From NCBI GenBank assembly GCA_964508715.1, contig CAZDUX010000001.1, forward strand, positions 1 to 64,000: 64,000 nt of DNA, read 5' to 3'. The notes under the pieces were generated by a model. It saw only the letters and a program-made list of their open reading frames with translations. It had not been told where the DNA came from and did no database searches. This DNA is from JAKALX01 sp964508715. GTDB lineage: Bacteria; Chloroflexota; Dehalococcoidia; Tepidiformales; Tepidiformaceae. Position 1 is the first letter of the stretch, and each line of letters begins with the position of its first letter. Positions 41,569 to 50,493 of the stretch are shown here, in pieces. The position numbers and the translations under genes are program-made.

Positions 41569-42798
41569 ATGAACGAAGCCTGGATCATTGAAGGACTGCG
41601 CTCGCCGCGCGGTGGTGGTAAGCCCGGAGTCGGCAGCCTTACGCATCTGCACCCCCAGCGTATCCTCGCGCAGGTACTCAACGCCCTGCAGGAACGCGTC
41701 GGGTTCGATCCCGCTGACGTCGAAGACGTCATCATGGGCAATGGTTCCGGTGTAGGCGACCATGCGATGGACATCGCCCGGATGGCGACTCTCGACGCCG
41801 GCTGGCCAACCAGCGTCCCCGGAGTCACGCTCCACCGCTTCTGCGGTTCGGCGCAGCAGGCGGTCAACGTCGCCGCCATGAGTGTCATGTCAGGCCAGCA
41901 GGAACTGGTGGTCGCGGGGGGCATCGAGATGATGTCACGCACGGCCCCGCTCAGTGTCGACGGTTTCACTGCGAACAACGCGCACCTCTATGAGCAGTAC
42001 CCGCTCGTTCCCCAGGGCATCTCCGCGGACCTCATCGCGACGATCGAGGGGTTCACCCGCGAGGATGTCGATTCCCTCGGTGTCCAGAGCCAGGCGCGCG
42101 CCGCCGAGGCGATCGATGCCGGCCGCTTCAAGCGAAGCGTCGTCCCGATCTACAACAACGACGGCACACTCGCCCTCGATCACGATGAATACCCGCGCCC
42201 TGGAACGACAATGGAAAGCCTCGCAACCCTCAACCCGTCGTTCGCGAAAATGGGCGCCATGAACCCCCCGAACGATACCCGCAGCTACGACCAGATCTGC
42301 ATGGACGTGTACCCGCAGGTCAAACAGATGAATCACGTCCACCACGCGGGCAACTCGTCGGGCGTGGTGGATGGGGCGAGCGCCCTCCTCGTCGCTTCGC
42401 CCGAGTACGCGAAATCACACGGGCTGAAGCCGCGAGGCCGTATTGTGGCCACCGCCACCGCCGGCACTGAGCCGGTGATCATGCTGACTGCTCCGGCCCC
42501 GGCGGCCGAGCGCGTCCTGCAGAAGGCCGGCATGGCCAAGAGCAACATCGACCTCTATGAGATCAATGAGGCGTTTGCGGCGGTCGTGCTCAAGTTCCAG
42601 CGCGAGTTCGGCATCGACCACTCCAGGCTCAATGTGAATGGCGGCGCTATTGCCCTCGGACATCCCATCGGTGCGACCGGCGGGATGCTCATCGAGACTG
42701 CACTCGACGAACTCGAGCGCCGTGACCTCTCGACTGCGCTCATCGCAATGTGCACGGGTGGCGGCATGGGTACGGCTACCATCATTGAGCGGCTCTAA
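41569..42798 (+). CDS. Thiolase (acetyl-CoA acyltransferase)
   Basis: The 409-residue enzyme joins or cleaves acyl-CoA with acetyl-CoA. It has the nucleophile Cys92 in HRFCGSAQQA, the GHPIGATGG motif with the catalytic His, and the second Cys in MCTGGGMG. NEAF (YEINEAFAAV) is present. It is a degradative or FadA-like type by its long loop region. Two alcohol dehydrogenase genes follow 80 bases later. Confidence 0.92.
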   Translation: MNEAWIIEGLRSPRGGGKPGVGSLTHLHPQRILAQVLNALQERVGFDPADVEDVIMGNGSGVGDHAMDIARMATLDAGWPTSVPGVTLHRFCGSAQQAVNVAAMSVMSGQQELVVAGGIEMMSRTAPLSVDGFTANNAHLYEQYPLVPQGISADLIATIEGFTREDVDSLGVQSQARAAEAIDAGRFKRSVVPIYNNDGTLALDHDEYPRPGTTMESLATLNPSFAKMGAMNPPNDTRSYDQICMDVYPQVKQMNHVHHAGNSSGVVDGASALLVASPEYAKSHGLKPRGRIVATATAGTEPVIMLTAPAPAAERVLQKAGMAKSNIDLYEINEAFAAVVLKFQREFGIDHSRLNVNGGAIALGHPIGATGGMLIETALDELERRDLSTALIAMCTGGGMGTATIIERL

Positions 42799-42878
42799 CA
42801 GGCCATCAGCATGAACTCGAGACGCCCGGTGCTAACTGCCCGGGCGTCTCGGGTTCAACCATGGGACAGGGGGCTGGT

Positions 42879-43907
42879 ATGAAGGCCGCAGTACTGCGAA
42901 AGGGACGGTTCGCCGTCGAAGAGATCCCTGATCCAGAGCCAACGGGACGACAGGTCGTCCTGCGCGTCATCTACTGTGGAATCTGCGGCTCGGATCTGCA
43001 CCTGCTGCGCGCCGGTATGCTGCCCGAGGGTGCCGTCCCTGGGCACGAGATTGTCGGTGAGATCGTCGCACTCGGCCCGGAGGTACAGGGCTTCGAAGTG
43101 GGTGATCGCGTGACGACGCTTTCGGCGGTTCCCTGCGACAGCTGCCCGAGCTGCCTCCGTGGGCTCTACCGCTCCTGTGAAAAGGGCTGGCAGGTGTTTG
43201 GATACACGGGGCTCGCGGGTGGGTATGCCGAGCTGGTGCTCACCCACATGGCTGCCCTCGAAAAGGTCCCCGGCAATCTCTCCGACCTTGCGGCAGCCCT
43301 CAATGAACCATCGATGGTCGGACTCTACGCGGCGCGGGCGAGCCGCGTTCGGACCGGTGACACAGTTGCGGTTATCGGTGCAGGCCCCATTGGCCTGCTC
43401 GTCCTGCAGAGTGTCCTGCTCTCGAGCCCCGCGAAATGCTGGGTTATCGAAACGAACGCTGGCCGGCGACAGGCTGCGCTCGCGTGCGGCGCAACCGGGG
43501 TTTTCGACCCCGCAGAAGCAGACATGGCGGCGTTCTTCCTGGCGACGTGCCCGATGGGTGGCCCCGATGTGATCTTCGAATGCGCCGGTGCGCACGGGAC
43601 ACTCGAGAAGGCGATCGAATGGGTGCGACCCGGCGGGCAGGTCGTCCTCCCCGGCGTGAACATGGACCTCGATGAAGTCTCACCGCTGGCGATGGTTGCC
43701 AGGGAGTGCGAGATCAAGGCGTCGCTCGGGGGGATGGACCTGTTCCGGACTGCCCTCGATCTCATCGATGCCGGGAAGATCCGCCCCGAGGTCATGGTCT
43801 CGAAGGTTATCGGGCTCGATGAGGTGGACGCGGTCTGCCAGACGCTCGGGATGCAAGGCGATGAGAACGTGAAGGTGCTCGTCGCGCCGGGAAAGGGACT
43901 TCAATGA
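42879..43907 (+). CDS. Zinc-dependent alcohol dehydrogenase (MDR family), copy 1
   Basis: A 342-residue medium-chain dehydrogenase with catalytic zinc ligands Cys36 (CGICGSDLH) and His56-Glu57 (GHEIVG), a structural zinc site (Cys86, 89, 92 and 100), and the cofactor motif IGAGPIG. It resembles threonine/sorbitol dehydrogenase-like members. The substrate is unknown. Its stop overlaps the next start by four bases (ATGA). Confidence 0.88.
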   Translation: MKAAVLRKGRFAVEEIPDPEPTGRQVVLRVIYCGICGSDLHLLRAGMLPEGAVPGHEIVGEIVALGPEVQGFEVGDRVTTLSAVPCDSCPSCLRGLYRSCEKGWQVFGYTGLAGGYAELVLTHMAALEKVPGNLSDLAAALNEPSMVGLYAARASRVRTGDTVAVIGAGPIGLLVLQSVLLSSPAKCWVIETNAGRRQAALACGATGVFDPAEADMAAFFLATCPMGGPDVIFECAGAHGTLEKAIEWVRPGGQVVLPGVNMDLDEVSPLAMVARECEIKASLGGMDLFRTALDLIDAGKIRPEVMVSKVIGLDEVDAVCQTLGMQGDENVKVLVAPGKGLQ

Positions 43908-44959
43908 AGGCGCCAGTTCTCCGTGGCAAGCGCTCGATTGTGTTCGAAGAGGTGGCGGACCCCGTGCCTGCAGATAACGAGGTGATCGTCGAGGTTGGGT
44001 ACTGTGGGGTCTGCGGCTCCGATTTACATCTCTATAACAGCGACATGGCGCCCAACGGCATCATCCTCGGCCACGAGTTCGGGGGGACCATCGTTGAACT
44101 CGGGAAAGGTGTCCGAGGTTGGGAGGCGGGGCAGCGCGTGGTGGGCGCCCCAATGCGCCCCTGCATGAACTGCCCATTCTGTCTCGAGGCCGACTACGAC
44201 ATGTGCTATCAGCACCATCGGCTCGATGCCCTCCGTGCGGGCATTCCGCCTGCAGGTGGCGCGTCACTTGGAACGGGCGGTCTTGGGCGCTTTGCAAGGA
44301 TTAGTGCAGACCGCCTGATGGCTATCCCCGATGCACTTGACGACCAGCAGGCTGCTGCAGTTGAGCCCGCCGCTGTTGGCTTTCACGCAGTGCGCCGCTC
44401 GGGCATCCAACTGGGGGACCGTGTCGCGATCCTCGGTGCCGGGCCAATCGGCCTCTTCACCCTGCAATGTGCGATTGCGGCCGGCGCACGGCGAGTTGTT
44501 GTGGTCGAACCGGCGCCCCTCCGTGCGTCGCTTGCCGCGCAGTTCGGTGCAAGCGAGGTGCTGAACCCCGGAGTGCATGCCAGCCTCGCTTCGGCGATCG
44601 CTGCCAGCCTCGGATCGCCACCCGACCTCGTGTTCGACGCTGCAGGAGTCCCGGCGACCCTCCAGCAGGCGGTCGATGTGGTGAAGCCGGGAGGCTCTGT
44701 GATGATGGTGGGTGTGGCATTCGAAAACGCGCCCATTCGCCCTTCGGTGTGGGTTACCAAACGCGTGACGGTTCGGGCGGCATTCGCTTACAGCCACGCC
44801 GATTATGACGCGACCATCGCGATGCTCGAACGTGGCGCAATACAATCGGCCCCGATAATTACTTCAATCGTCCCATCATCCGCCACAGCCGAGGCGTTTG
44901 AACGGCTGTTGATGCCGAACGACGAAGTGAAAGTGCTCATCGACCCGCGGGCACCGTAG
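43904..44959 (+). CDS. Zinc-dependent alcohol dehydrogenase (MDR family), copy 2
   Basis: A 351-residue paralogue coupled to copy 1. It has CGVCGSDLHLY and GHEFGG for the catalytic zinc, CMNCPFC...C for the structural zinc, and LGAGPIGLF for NAD(P). The two subunits may form a mixed enzyme or act in sequence on a diol or hydroxy-acid. The 3' end overlaps the convergent kdpE end by 23 bases. Confidence 0.88.
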   Translation: MKAPVLRGKRSIVFEEVADPVPADNEVIVEVGYCGVCGSDLHLYNSDMAPNGIILGHEFGGTIVELGKGVRGWEAGQRVVGAPMRPCMNCPFCLEADYDMCYQHHRLDALRAGIPPAGGASLGTGGLGRFARISADRLMAIPDALDDQQAAAVEPAAVGFHAVRRSGIQLGDRVAILGAGPIGLFTLQCAIAAGARRVVVVEPAPLRASLAAQFGASEVLNPGVHASLASAIAASLGSPPDLVFDAAGVPATLQQAVDVVKPGGSVMMVGVAFENAPIRPSVWVTKRVTVRAAFAYSHADYDATIAMLERGAIQSAPIITSIVPSSATAEAFERLLMPNDEVKVLIDPRAP

Positions 44960-45656
44960 CCTCGCCTGGCGATTCCGGTGGTGAAGTGAGCCGGTACCCA
45001 ATGCCGGGCTCAGTAAGCAGATATCGAGGCCGCGACGGATCCGCTTCGAGTTTCCGCCGCAGTCCAAGGACGATGTTCCGAAGATACTGTGCCTCGGTTG
45101 CATACTCGGGCCCCCATACGGCTCGAATGACGTTGGCGTGTGTGAGCACCCTGTCGCGATTCTGAACGAGGTACTTCAACACGTCGTATTCGCGTGGTGT
45201 GAGCTGTACTGGCTGCTCACCGACCCGAACCGAACGTTGGTCGAAATCGATTGTGATGTTGCCAACTGTTACCGTCGCCGCGAGTGTGGCGCCTCCCGCG
45301 TGTCGCAATGCAACTCGGATTCGGGCGAGGAGCTCACCAGCACCAAATGGCTTGGTCAGGTAGTCGTCGGCACCCAGGTCGAACGCCTCGACCTTCGAAG
45401 CCTCTTCACCGCGAGCAGAAAGGACCACAATCGGAGTGCTCGAACGCTCGCGGATTTTCCGGCATACGTACTCCCCGGGCATATCCGGGAGCATCAGATC
45501 GAGAAGTACGAGATCCGGGAGGCGGTGAAGGAACTCGTCGACGCCTGCCTTTGCTGTCATGGCGGTTGTAACGTCATACCCGTGACCGGTGAGAATGAGC
45601 CGGACTGACCGAAGAATTTGCGGTTCATCCTCGATTACCAGGATGCGCGCTCCCAT
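44937..45656 (-). CDS. kdpE: KdpE-type response regulator
   Basis: A 239-residue OmpR-family regulator with a receiver domain (phospho-Asp53 in LLDLMLPDMPG) and a winged-helix DNA-binding domain (VQLTPREYDVLKYLVQN). In KdpE systems it activates potassium uptake genes. It follows kdpD directly, with no gap, in an operon headed by the KimA-like transporter. There is no kdpFABC in the window. Confidence 0.85.
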   Translation of the reverse strand: MGARILVIEDEPQILRSVRLILTGHGYDVTTAMTAKAGVDEFLHRLPDLVLLDLMLPDMPGEYVCRKIRERSSTPIVVLSARGEEASKVEAFDLGADDYLTKPFGAGELLARIRVALRHAGGATLAATVTVGNITIDFDQRSVRVGEQPVQLTPREYDVLKYLVQNRDRVLTHANVIRAVWGPEYATEAQYLRNIVLGLRRKLEADPSRPRYLLTEPGIGYRLTSPPESPGEATVPAGR

Positions 45657-47291
45657 CTATCTCACCGGAGCTTCGCCAGCAGCGGTAACGCCGGGCCGAA
45701 ATGAGACGGCAGGGATTGTGATAACGAATGCGGCCCCTCCGTGCGTGCTCTGTTCTGCGCGGATTTCGCCGCCGTGCGCCTCAATGATTCCCCGGGAGAT
45801 TGCGAGCCCGAGCCCAACACCGCTCGAGCGCCCGCTTGCCTGGCCGCGAAAGAACTTCTCGAAGACGTGTGGATAGTCTGCCGGGGCGATACCCGGGCCT
45901 TCGTCCTCAACACGAAGCTCGAGACCGTCCTCCTTCGCCCGAGTCATGACGTGGATGGGCAGGCCGGCGGGTGAGAACTTCGCTGCATTCTCCACCAGGT
46001 TCTGGATCACCTGGCCGATCAGCACATAATCCACATACGCATCACCGACGCGGGTACCAGTCTCCAAGGCCAACAGGTGAGCGCCAACTATCGGCTGCAG
46101 CCGCCCACAAATGGTTTCCAGTAACTCGCCAACGTCATACCAGTCACGTTCGAGGCGGAGTGCGCCGCCTTCGAGACGTGAGAGATCGAGCAGGTTCGTG
46201 ATGAGGACGGTCAGCCGGTCGGTCTCTTCGTCGATTGCTGAAAGAAACTCGCGGCGCTCCACGTCGTCCCAGTGCCCCGTCGCCTCCAGGAGGCTTGTCA
46301 CCGACGCCTTGATGGAGGCAAGCGGGGTGCGAAGTTCGTGTGAGACGGTCGAGAGGACGGCTGATTTCAGGACATCCGCTTCGCGCAAGGCCTCGGTAGC
46401 GGTGAGCTCTCGGAGCAACCGTTGGTGGTTTACTGCGAGTGCTGCAACCGAAGCAAACGTTCGGAGCAGGCGTACCGAGTCCTTGTGGGCAGTGTTCGCA
46501 GCGAGCGGTCCGGCTACGCGAAGCACACCGAGGCAGTTCCCTGCGGCGATCATCGGTACTGCAACGATTGGCGCGGCCACGCTCGGCCTGCCGAAAATAC
46601 GAGGGCCGCGACTGCTGGCAGTGACCCCGAGGCAGGCTGGCTCAGCCGATGCAATTGCGTTCGAGAAAAGAAGCCGCTCGTCACCTGTGAGCTCGAACTT
46701 GGCCGGGACACCGTCGGCCGCCGCGAGGTTGAGGTGCTGTGCGTCACCCACGAAGATCGCTGCGGACGACGCTCCCAGCGATTCCCGGACTTTGTGCGCG
46801 AGGAGTGGGAGTACAGTCCGCGCCCCCGGATCAGCAACCACGCTCTGCGACAGGTCGAAGAGCAGGGCATTCTCTTTCTCGCGTTCATGCGCCAGCCGTT
46901 CGCCCCGCTCAGCGCGGGCCAACAGCCCGGCTGTTGCTGCGGTCGCCATGAGAAACACGCCCAGCGCGATGATATTTCCGGACTCTCGCACATCGAACTG
47001 GTGCACGGGCGGGACGAAGAAGTAGTTCACGCCAAGGTTGACGAGCACGCTTGCCAGGATGCCTGGCCACAAGCCGAAGCGTGACGTTAGCAAGACAACC
47101 AGTAGCAAGTAGAGCATCCCCACGTTGAGGAGCGTGAGGTGATGGCGAAGCGGGGCGAGGACAGCGGTGAGAGCGGTGACCGCTGCGACAGCCACTACGT
47201 ATGGCACAAAGCGCCGGATTCGTTGAGAGTCGTGGCCGAGAAATGCGTCCACGTTGGCAACGGTAACAGATGCGAGTGGTGTTGCCGTCAT
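45657..47291 (-). CDS. KdpD-like sensor histidine kinase without the N-terminal KdpD/USP domains
   Basis: The 544-residue kinase begins with the four-helix DUF4118 membrane domain (about 25-125), then a GAF domain (about 145-290), the HisKA domain with His318 in STVSHELRTPLAS, and the ATP domain (NLVENAAKF, DEGPGI, GVGLGLAIS). Full KdpD is about 850-900 residues; the cytoplasmic KdpD and universal-stress domains, which bind c-di-AMP in some species, are absent. Its ATG overlaps the stop of the 94-residue gene upstream. Confidence 0.87.
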   Translation of the reverse strand: MTATPLASVTVANVDAFLGHDSQRIRRFVPYVVAVAAVTALTAVLAPLRHHLTLLNVGMLYLLLVVLLTSRFGLWPGILASVLVNLGVNYFFVPPVHQFDVRESGNIIALGVFLMATAATAGLLARAERGERLAHEREKENALLFDLSQSVVADPGARTVLPLLAHKVRESLGASSAAIFVGDAQHLNLAAADGVPAKFELTGDERLLFSNAIASAEPACLGVTASSRGPRIFGRPSVAAPIVAVPMIAAGNCLGVLRVAGPLAANTAHKDSVRLLRTFASVAALAVNHQRLLRELTATEALREADVLKSAVLSTVSHELRTPLASIKASVTSLLEATGHWDDVERREFLSAIDEETDRLTVLITNLLDLSRLEGGALRLERDWYDVGELLETICGRLQPIVGAHLLALETGTRVGDAYVDYVLIGQVIQNLVENAAKFSPAGLPIHVMTRAKEDGLELRVEDEGPGIAPADYPHVFEKFFRGQASGRSSGVGLGLAISRGIIEAHGGEIRAEQSTHGGAAFVITIPAVSFRPGVTAAGEAPVR

Positions 47292-47572
47292 GTCCGGCGG
47301 TGGAGGTGGGATCTCTCGATCCGGGCACTTGGGCCGCCGGTCATAGCCGGGTGAGGAGCCTGGTGCTCGAGCGCGACCTCATCAAGAATGCGAACTGCTT
47401 CGCGGATAGTTCCTGGGTTCCGGCGGCGGAGTGTCTCCACTGCCGCACAACCCGCGCTCGCGCTCGTGAAGCTGCGCCGCACGAAGATACCTGGCACGCA
47501 CTCCCAGGCCACGGTCATGCCACGAGCCGTTACCTCAACATCCAGTCGATGCGCTTGCCGTCTCAGGAACAC
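47288..47572 (-). CDS. Hypothetical 94-residue protein in the potassium operon
   Basis: The frame begins at GTG after GGAGGG with a seven-base gap, 35 bases after the transporter, and ends with a four-base ATGA overlap with the kinase start. This placement strongly suggests a translated gene. The protein has a beta-like start (RLDVEVTARGMTVAWECVPG), a helix (ETLRRRNPGTIREAVRILDE) and a polar tail. I recognise no family. A role in sensing or coupling is inference from position. Confidence 0.6.
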   Translation of the reverse strand: MFLRRQAHRLDVEVTARGMTVAWECVPGIFVRRSFTSASAGCAAVETLRRRNPGTIREAVRILDEVALEHQAPHPAMTGGPSARIERSHLHRRT

Positions 47573-47607
47573 TCCGCGCCCTCCAACGCTGTTGCATCAC
47601 TCGAGCC

Positions 47608-49668
47608 TCACGAGAACCGCTTTGGGCCGCCCGTATCCACGGGGAACCGATATTGCTCGACACTCACCCGTCGGCGCTTCGCCACCAGCCCGTTGAGGCG
47701 CTTGAGGCTCTGGTTCACGAGCGGTCGTTGGAACCAGTGCGGCACCTCGAGAATTGGCACGAGCACAGCCACCTCGTGTGGCGCGGTACGCACACGGTCG
47801 TTGAGGTAGGCTGCGATCGGCTCGGCGACCGAACGGTAGGGCGACTCGATAACGACCAGCGGGACGCCCGGGAATTGCTGCTTCCACCGCTCGGGCACCG
47901 TTGACGGCTCGTCCGGGTCCACCACGACGTGGAGCGCAGTCACATCGCGGTGTGCCTGGCAGGCTGAGCCCAGGGCCATCACAGTGGCGAGATTGATGTC
48001 GTCCACGGGGACCACCACTGGAATGCGTGACTCGCCGGCCGGTTCGAATTCGAGAACGGCTTCAGGGGCGACGCGGAGTGCACGCTCGAGGCCTTTGTAG
48101 AAGCGGCCGATGAGGAGCGCGAACCCCGCGAGCACCGGGATGAGGATGCAGACCACCCATGCGCCCTCAGCAAACTTTGCTTCCAGGATCACAACGAACA
48201 CCACTGCCGTTGTCACTGCGCCAAGACCATTGATGGCGATCGATCGCCGCCAGCCCTGCTCCTTTGATTTCAGCCAGTGGCGCACCATCCCTGCCTGGCT
48301 GAGCGTGAACGAAAGGAAGACACCGAGAGCGTAGAGCGGAATGAGCCGCGTTGTCTCCGCGTTGAAGCCGATGAGCAGTCCGCTCGCGAGGGCCGCCAGT
48401 GCGATGATCCCATAGCTGAATACGAGACGATTGCCGCGTGAGTGAAAAATACGCGGCATGTAGCCATCGCGTGCAAGGATCGCTGAGAGTCGTGGAAAGT
48501 CGGCGAAGCTCGTATTCGCGGCCAGGATGAGGATGCCTGCAGTCATGACGTTGAGCAGGGCGAAGAGCACGCTGCCATCACCATACGCTTCGCGCCCCAA
48601 CTGCGAGAGGATGGTGTTGTCTTCATGCGGAACGAAGCCATAGTGCCTGGCGAGCAGGCTTGACCCCATGAAGAGGAAACCGAGCACCAATCCCATTGCG
48701 ATGAGCGTCTGGCTTGCGTTTTTCGAGGCGGGCTTCTTGAACGCCTGGACACCATTGGAGATCGCTTCGACGCCAGTCATTGCGCTGCATCCGCTGGCGA
48801 ACGCCCGCAGGAGGAGAAACAGCGTGATTCCTTGCGTCGCGGCGATGTTTTCGCGAGGGGCGCCCGCGCTGAACGGGCTCGCGCCGTTCATAACGACCTT
48901 GATGAGTGCGACAACGATCGCCCCGGAGAGCAGGAAGATGAACGCGTACGTCGGAAACGAGAAAAACGTGCCCGACTCACTCACCCCACGGAGGTTGATG
49001 AGGGCGACGAAGATGACGATGGCCACGGCGAGGGGCACAGCAATCGTCCGAAACTCACCGTTGAGCGATGCGAGCGCGTCAATGCCCGACGCGATCGAGA
49101 CCGAGACCGTCAATACATAATCGGTGAGGAGCGAGGCCGCGGCGATGAGGCCGGCAGCGATGCCCAGGTTCTCGTGGGCCACGATGTACGAGCCCCCGCC
49201 GTTCGGATAGGCACGAACTGTCTGCCGGTAGCTCGCAACCACGATCGCCAGGAGCAGCGTGATCGCGATCGCGATTGGAGCAGACCATTTGATGGCTCCA
49301 GAGCCTGCAAGCACCAGGACGAAGAGGATCTCCTGGGGTGCGTACGCAACCGATGAAATGGCATCGGATGAGAACACGGCGAGTGCCTTTATCTTGCTCA
49401 GGCGCTCTGTCTCGAGTCGCTGGCTGGAGAGCGTCGTGCCAATGACGCGGTCGCGCACGGCAAGGTATCGGCCCTTCCAGCCCGTGCGATCCTCGGCGAA
49501 TTCGGTCGCTTCGTAGTATCCACGGTGCGTCTCGACGAGGCCGGCCCGCGGCAATTCGAGCCGGTAACGTGTCACGCGGCCATGCGGTGACGGCACGGGT
49601 GCGGTGTCCGGGCCACGCTCGGTTGGTGTCACACCGACACTCCCCTGGCGTGCTCGGAACACCGGCAT
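47608..49668 (-). CDS. KimA-like potassium transporter (APC superfamily)
   Basis: The 686-residue protein has about twelve membrane helices (about 85-510) and a C-terminal cytoplasmic domain. It carries KimA/YdaO features: KALAVFSSDAISSVAYAPQE, SYRQTVRAYPNGGGSYIV, FASGCSAMTGVEAISNG and AANTSFADFPRLSAI. KimA in Bacillus is a high-affinity potassium/proton symporter. An extra N-terminal tail of about 75 residues contains ESPHG-like polar sequence. It heads the operon with the 94-residue gene, the kinase and kdpE. Confidence 0.82.
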   Translation of the reverse strand: MPVFRARQGSVGVTPTERGPDTAPVPSPHGRVTRYRLELPRAGLVETHRGYYEATEFAEDRTGWKGRYLAVRDRVIGTTLSSQRLETERLSKIKALAVFSSDAISSVAYAPQEILFVLVLAGSGAIKWSAPIAIAITLLLAIVVASYRQTVRAYPNGGGSYIVAHENLGIAAGLIAAASLLTDYVLTVSVSIASGIDALASLNGEFRTIAVPLAVAIVIFVALINLRGVSESGTFFSFPTYAFIFLLSGAIVVALIKVVMNGASPFSAGAPRENIAATQGITLFLLLRAFASGCSAMTGVEAISNGVQAFKKPASKNASQTLIAMGLVLGFLFMGSSLLARHYGFVPHEDNTILSQLGREAYGDGSVLFALLNVMTAGILILAANTSFADFPRLSAILARDGYMPRIFHSRGNRLVFSYGIIALAALASGLLIGFNAETTRLIPLYALGVFLSFTLSQAGMVRHWLKSKEQGWRRSIAINGLGAVTTAVVFVVILEAKFAEGAWVVCILIPVLAGFALLIGRFYKGLERALRVAPEAVLEFEPAGESRIPVVVPVDDINLATVMALGSACQAHRDVTALHVVVDPDEPSTVPERWKQQFPGVPLVVIESPYRSVAEPIAAYLNDRVRTAPHEVAVLVPILEVPHWFQRPLVNQSLKRLNGLVAKRRRVSVEQYRFPVDTGGPKRFS

Positions 49669-49962
49669 GACCGGCCATTGGTCGCGCTCTCTCGGGATCT
49701 CATGATCCCACGGTAGCCCTCGCGAATGGGGGGGTCAGCGGTTTCCTGAAACCCCTGGTGAATCCTTATGCGGCTGTTATGGGCGGTTTGGTTCACCGGT
49801 TGCCCGGGCTACGAGATACCGCCGGGCCTGCTTCGCCGGCGTGCGCGAGTGATAGCTTCTACGCCCCCATCGATGGTTCGCCGCTCGCCCGGCCTCGATG
49901 GAATCGAGCAAGCCGTACGGTGGTGCGCCAGTGCTCGTCTCCTGCACGTTCGTGGTCCCTGG
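49669..49962. other. Leader region of the potassium operon
   Basis: These 294 bases include a weak minus-strand promoter (CTGACC and TACCGT, 17 apart), a palindrome at 49694-49709, and the small hairpin GGTTTC-CT-GAAACC at 49740-49753. No ORF looks real. I searched for a c-di-AMP riboswitch and did not find its key motifs. Confidence 0.4.
49694..49709. repeat. Palindrome in the kimA leader
   Basis: GGGATC-TCAT-GATCCC is a perfect 6-bp inverted repeat with a four-base loop, 25 bases before the transporter ATG. It would lie at the 5' end of the mRNA or act as an operator. Confidence 0.4.
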
Positions 49963-50493
49963 CTACTTGCGGCAGGCCGACCAGAGTCCAGCACCGCGTG
50001 CTCGCGCCGCCCGCTCGAGCTTCCCGTATTCCTCGAGGTGTGCAGTGTCCGGTTTCCTCGCGTACACGTAACCGTAACCATCGCGGATCAACATGGCTGA
50101 AACGTCGGCCCCATCCACGTATACGTATCGCAGGAGACGGCCATAGCCGTCACGGTCCGACGTGTCGCGGACGAGCACCACCTCCTTGCCTTCGACGAGT
50201 GCCCTGTTCCGGTCGCTCGCTTCTTTCCCATAGCACTGCACGGGAGCGTCCGGCTTCACGGTTTCGGGCGTATCCACACCCACGTAGCGAACGTGTTCAC
50301 CGCCCTCAATCACGATCGTGTCGCCGTCAATCACACGCTCAACGCGCACGACATCGCCGGCGGGGACTGTCGCCGAATCCGGTGAAGCCGCGGGCGCGGC
50401 CGTACATGCGCCCAGCAACGCGACAAGAGCCGAGGTAACGAGCACCCTACTCAAGAGTAATCGCCGCCGGTGACGAGACCTCGATCTCGGCAC
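49963..50493 (-). CDS. Staphylococcal-nuclease-like lipoprotein
   Basis: The 176-residue protein has an Arg-rich start, a hydrophobic helix and a lipobox LGAC (Cys30), then an SNase domain with RVIDGDTIVI, GVDTPET and RDGYGRLLRYV. These supply the calcium Asp and the Arg and Glu of the active site. It should be an extracytoplasmic nuclease. The start is uncertain: the GTG at 50493 overlaps the upstream gene by 47 bases, and in-frame TTG or GTG codons near 50449-50458 are alternatives. Confidence 0.85.
   Translation of the reverse strand: MPRSRSRHRRRLLLSRVLVTSALVALLGACTAAPAASPDSATVPAGDVVRVERVIDGDTIVIEGGEHVRYVGVDTPETVKPDAPVQCYGKEASDRNRALVEGKEVVLVRDTSDRDGYGRLLRYVYVDGADVSAMLIRDGYGYVYARKPDTAHLEEYGKLERAARARGAGLWSACRK

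Noticed and set aside
49669..49860. c-di-AMP (ydaO-type) riboswitch before the KimA-like gene
   Set aside because: A few words such as GGTGAACC and GGTGAATCC occur, but the conserved core with the GACAGCTAACC-like strand and paired helices is missing, and one match is on the wrong strand.
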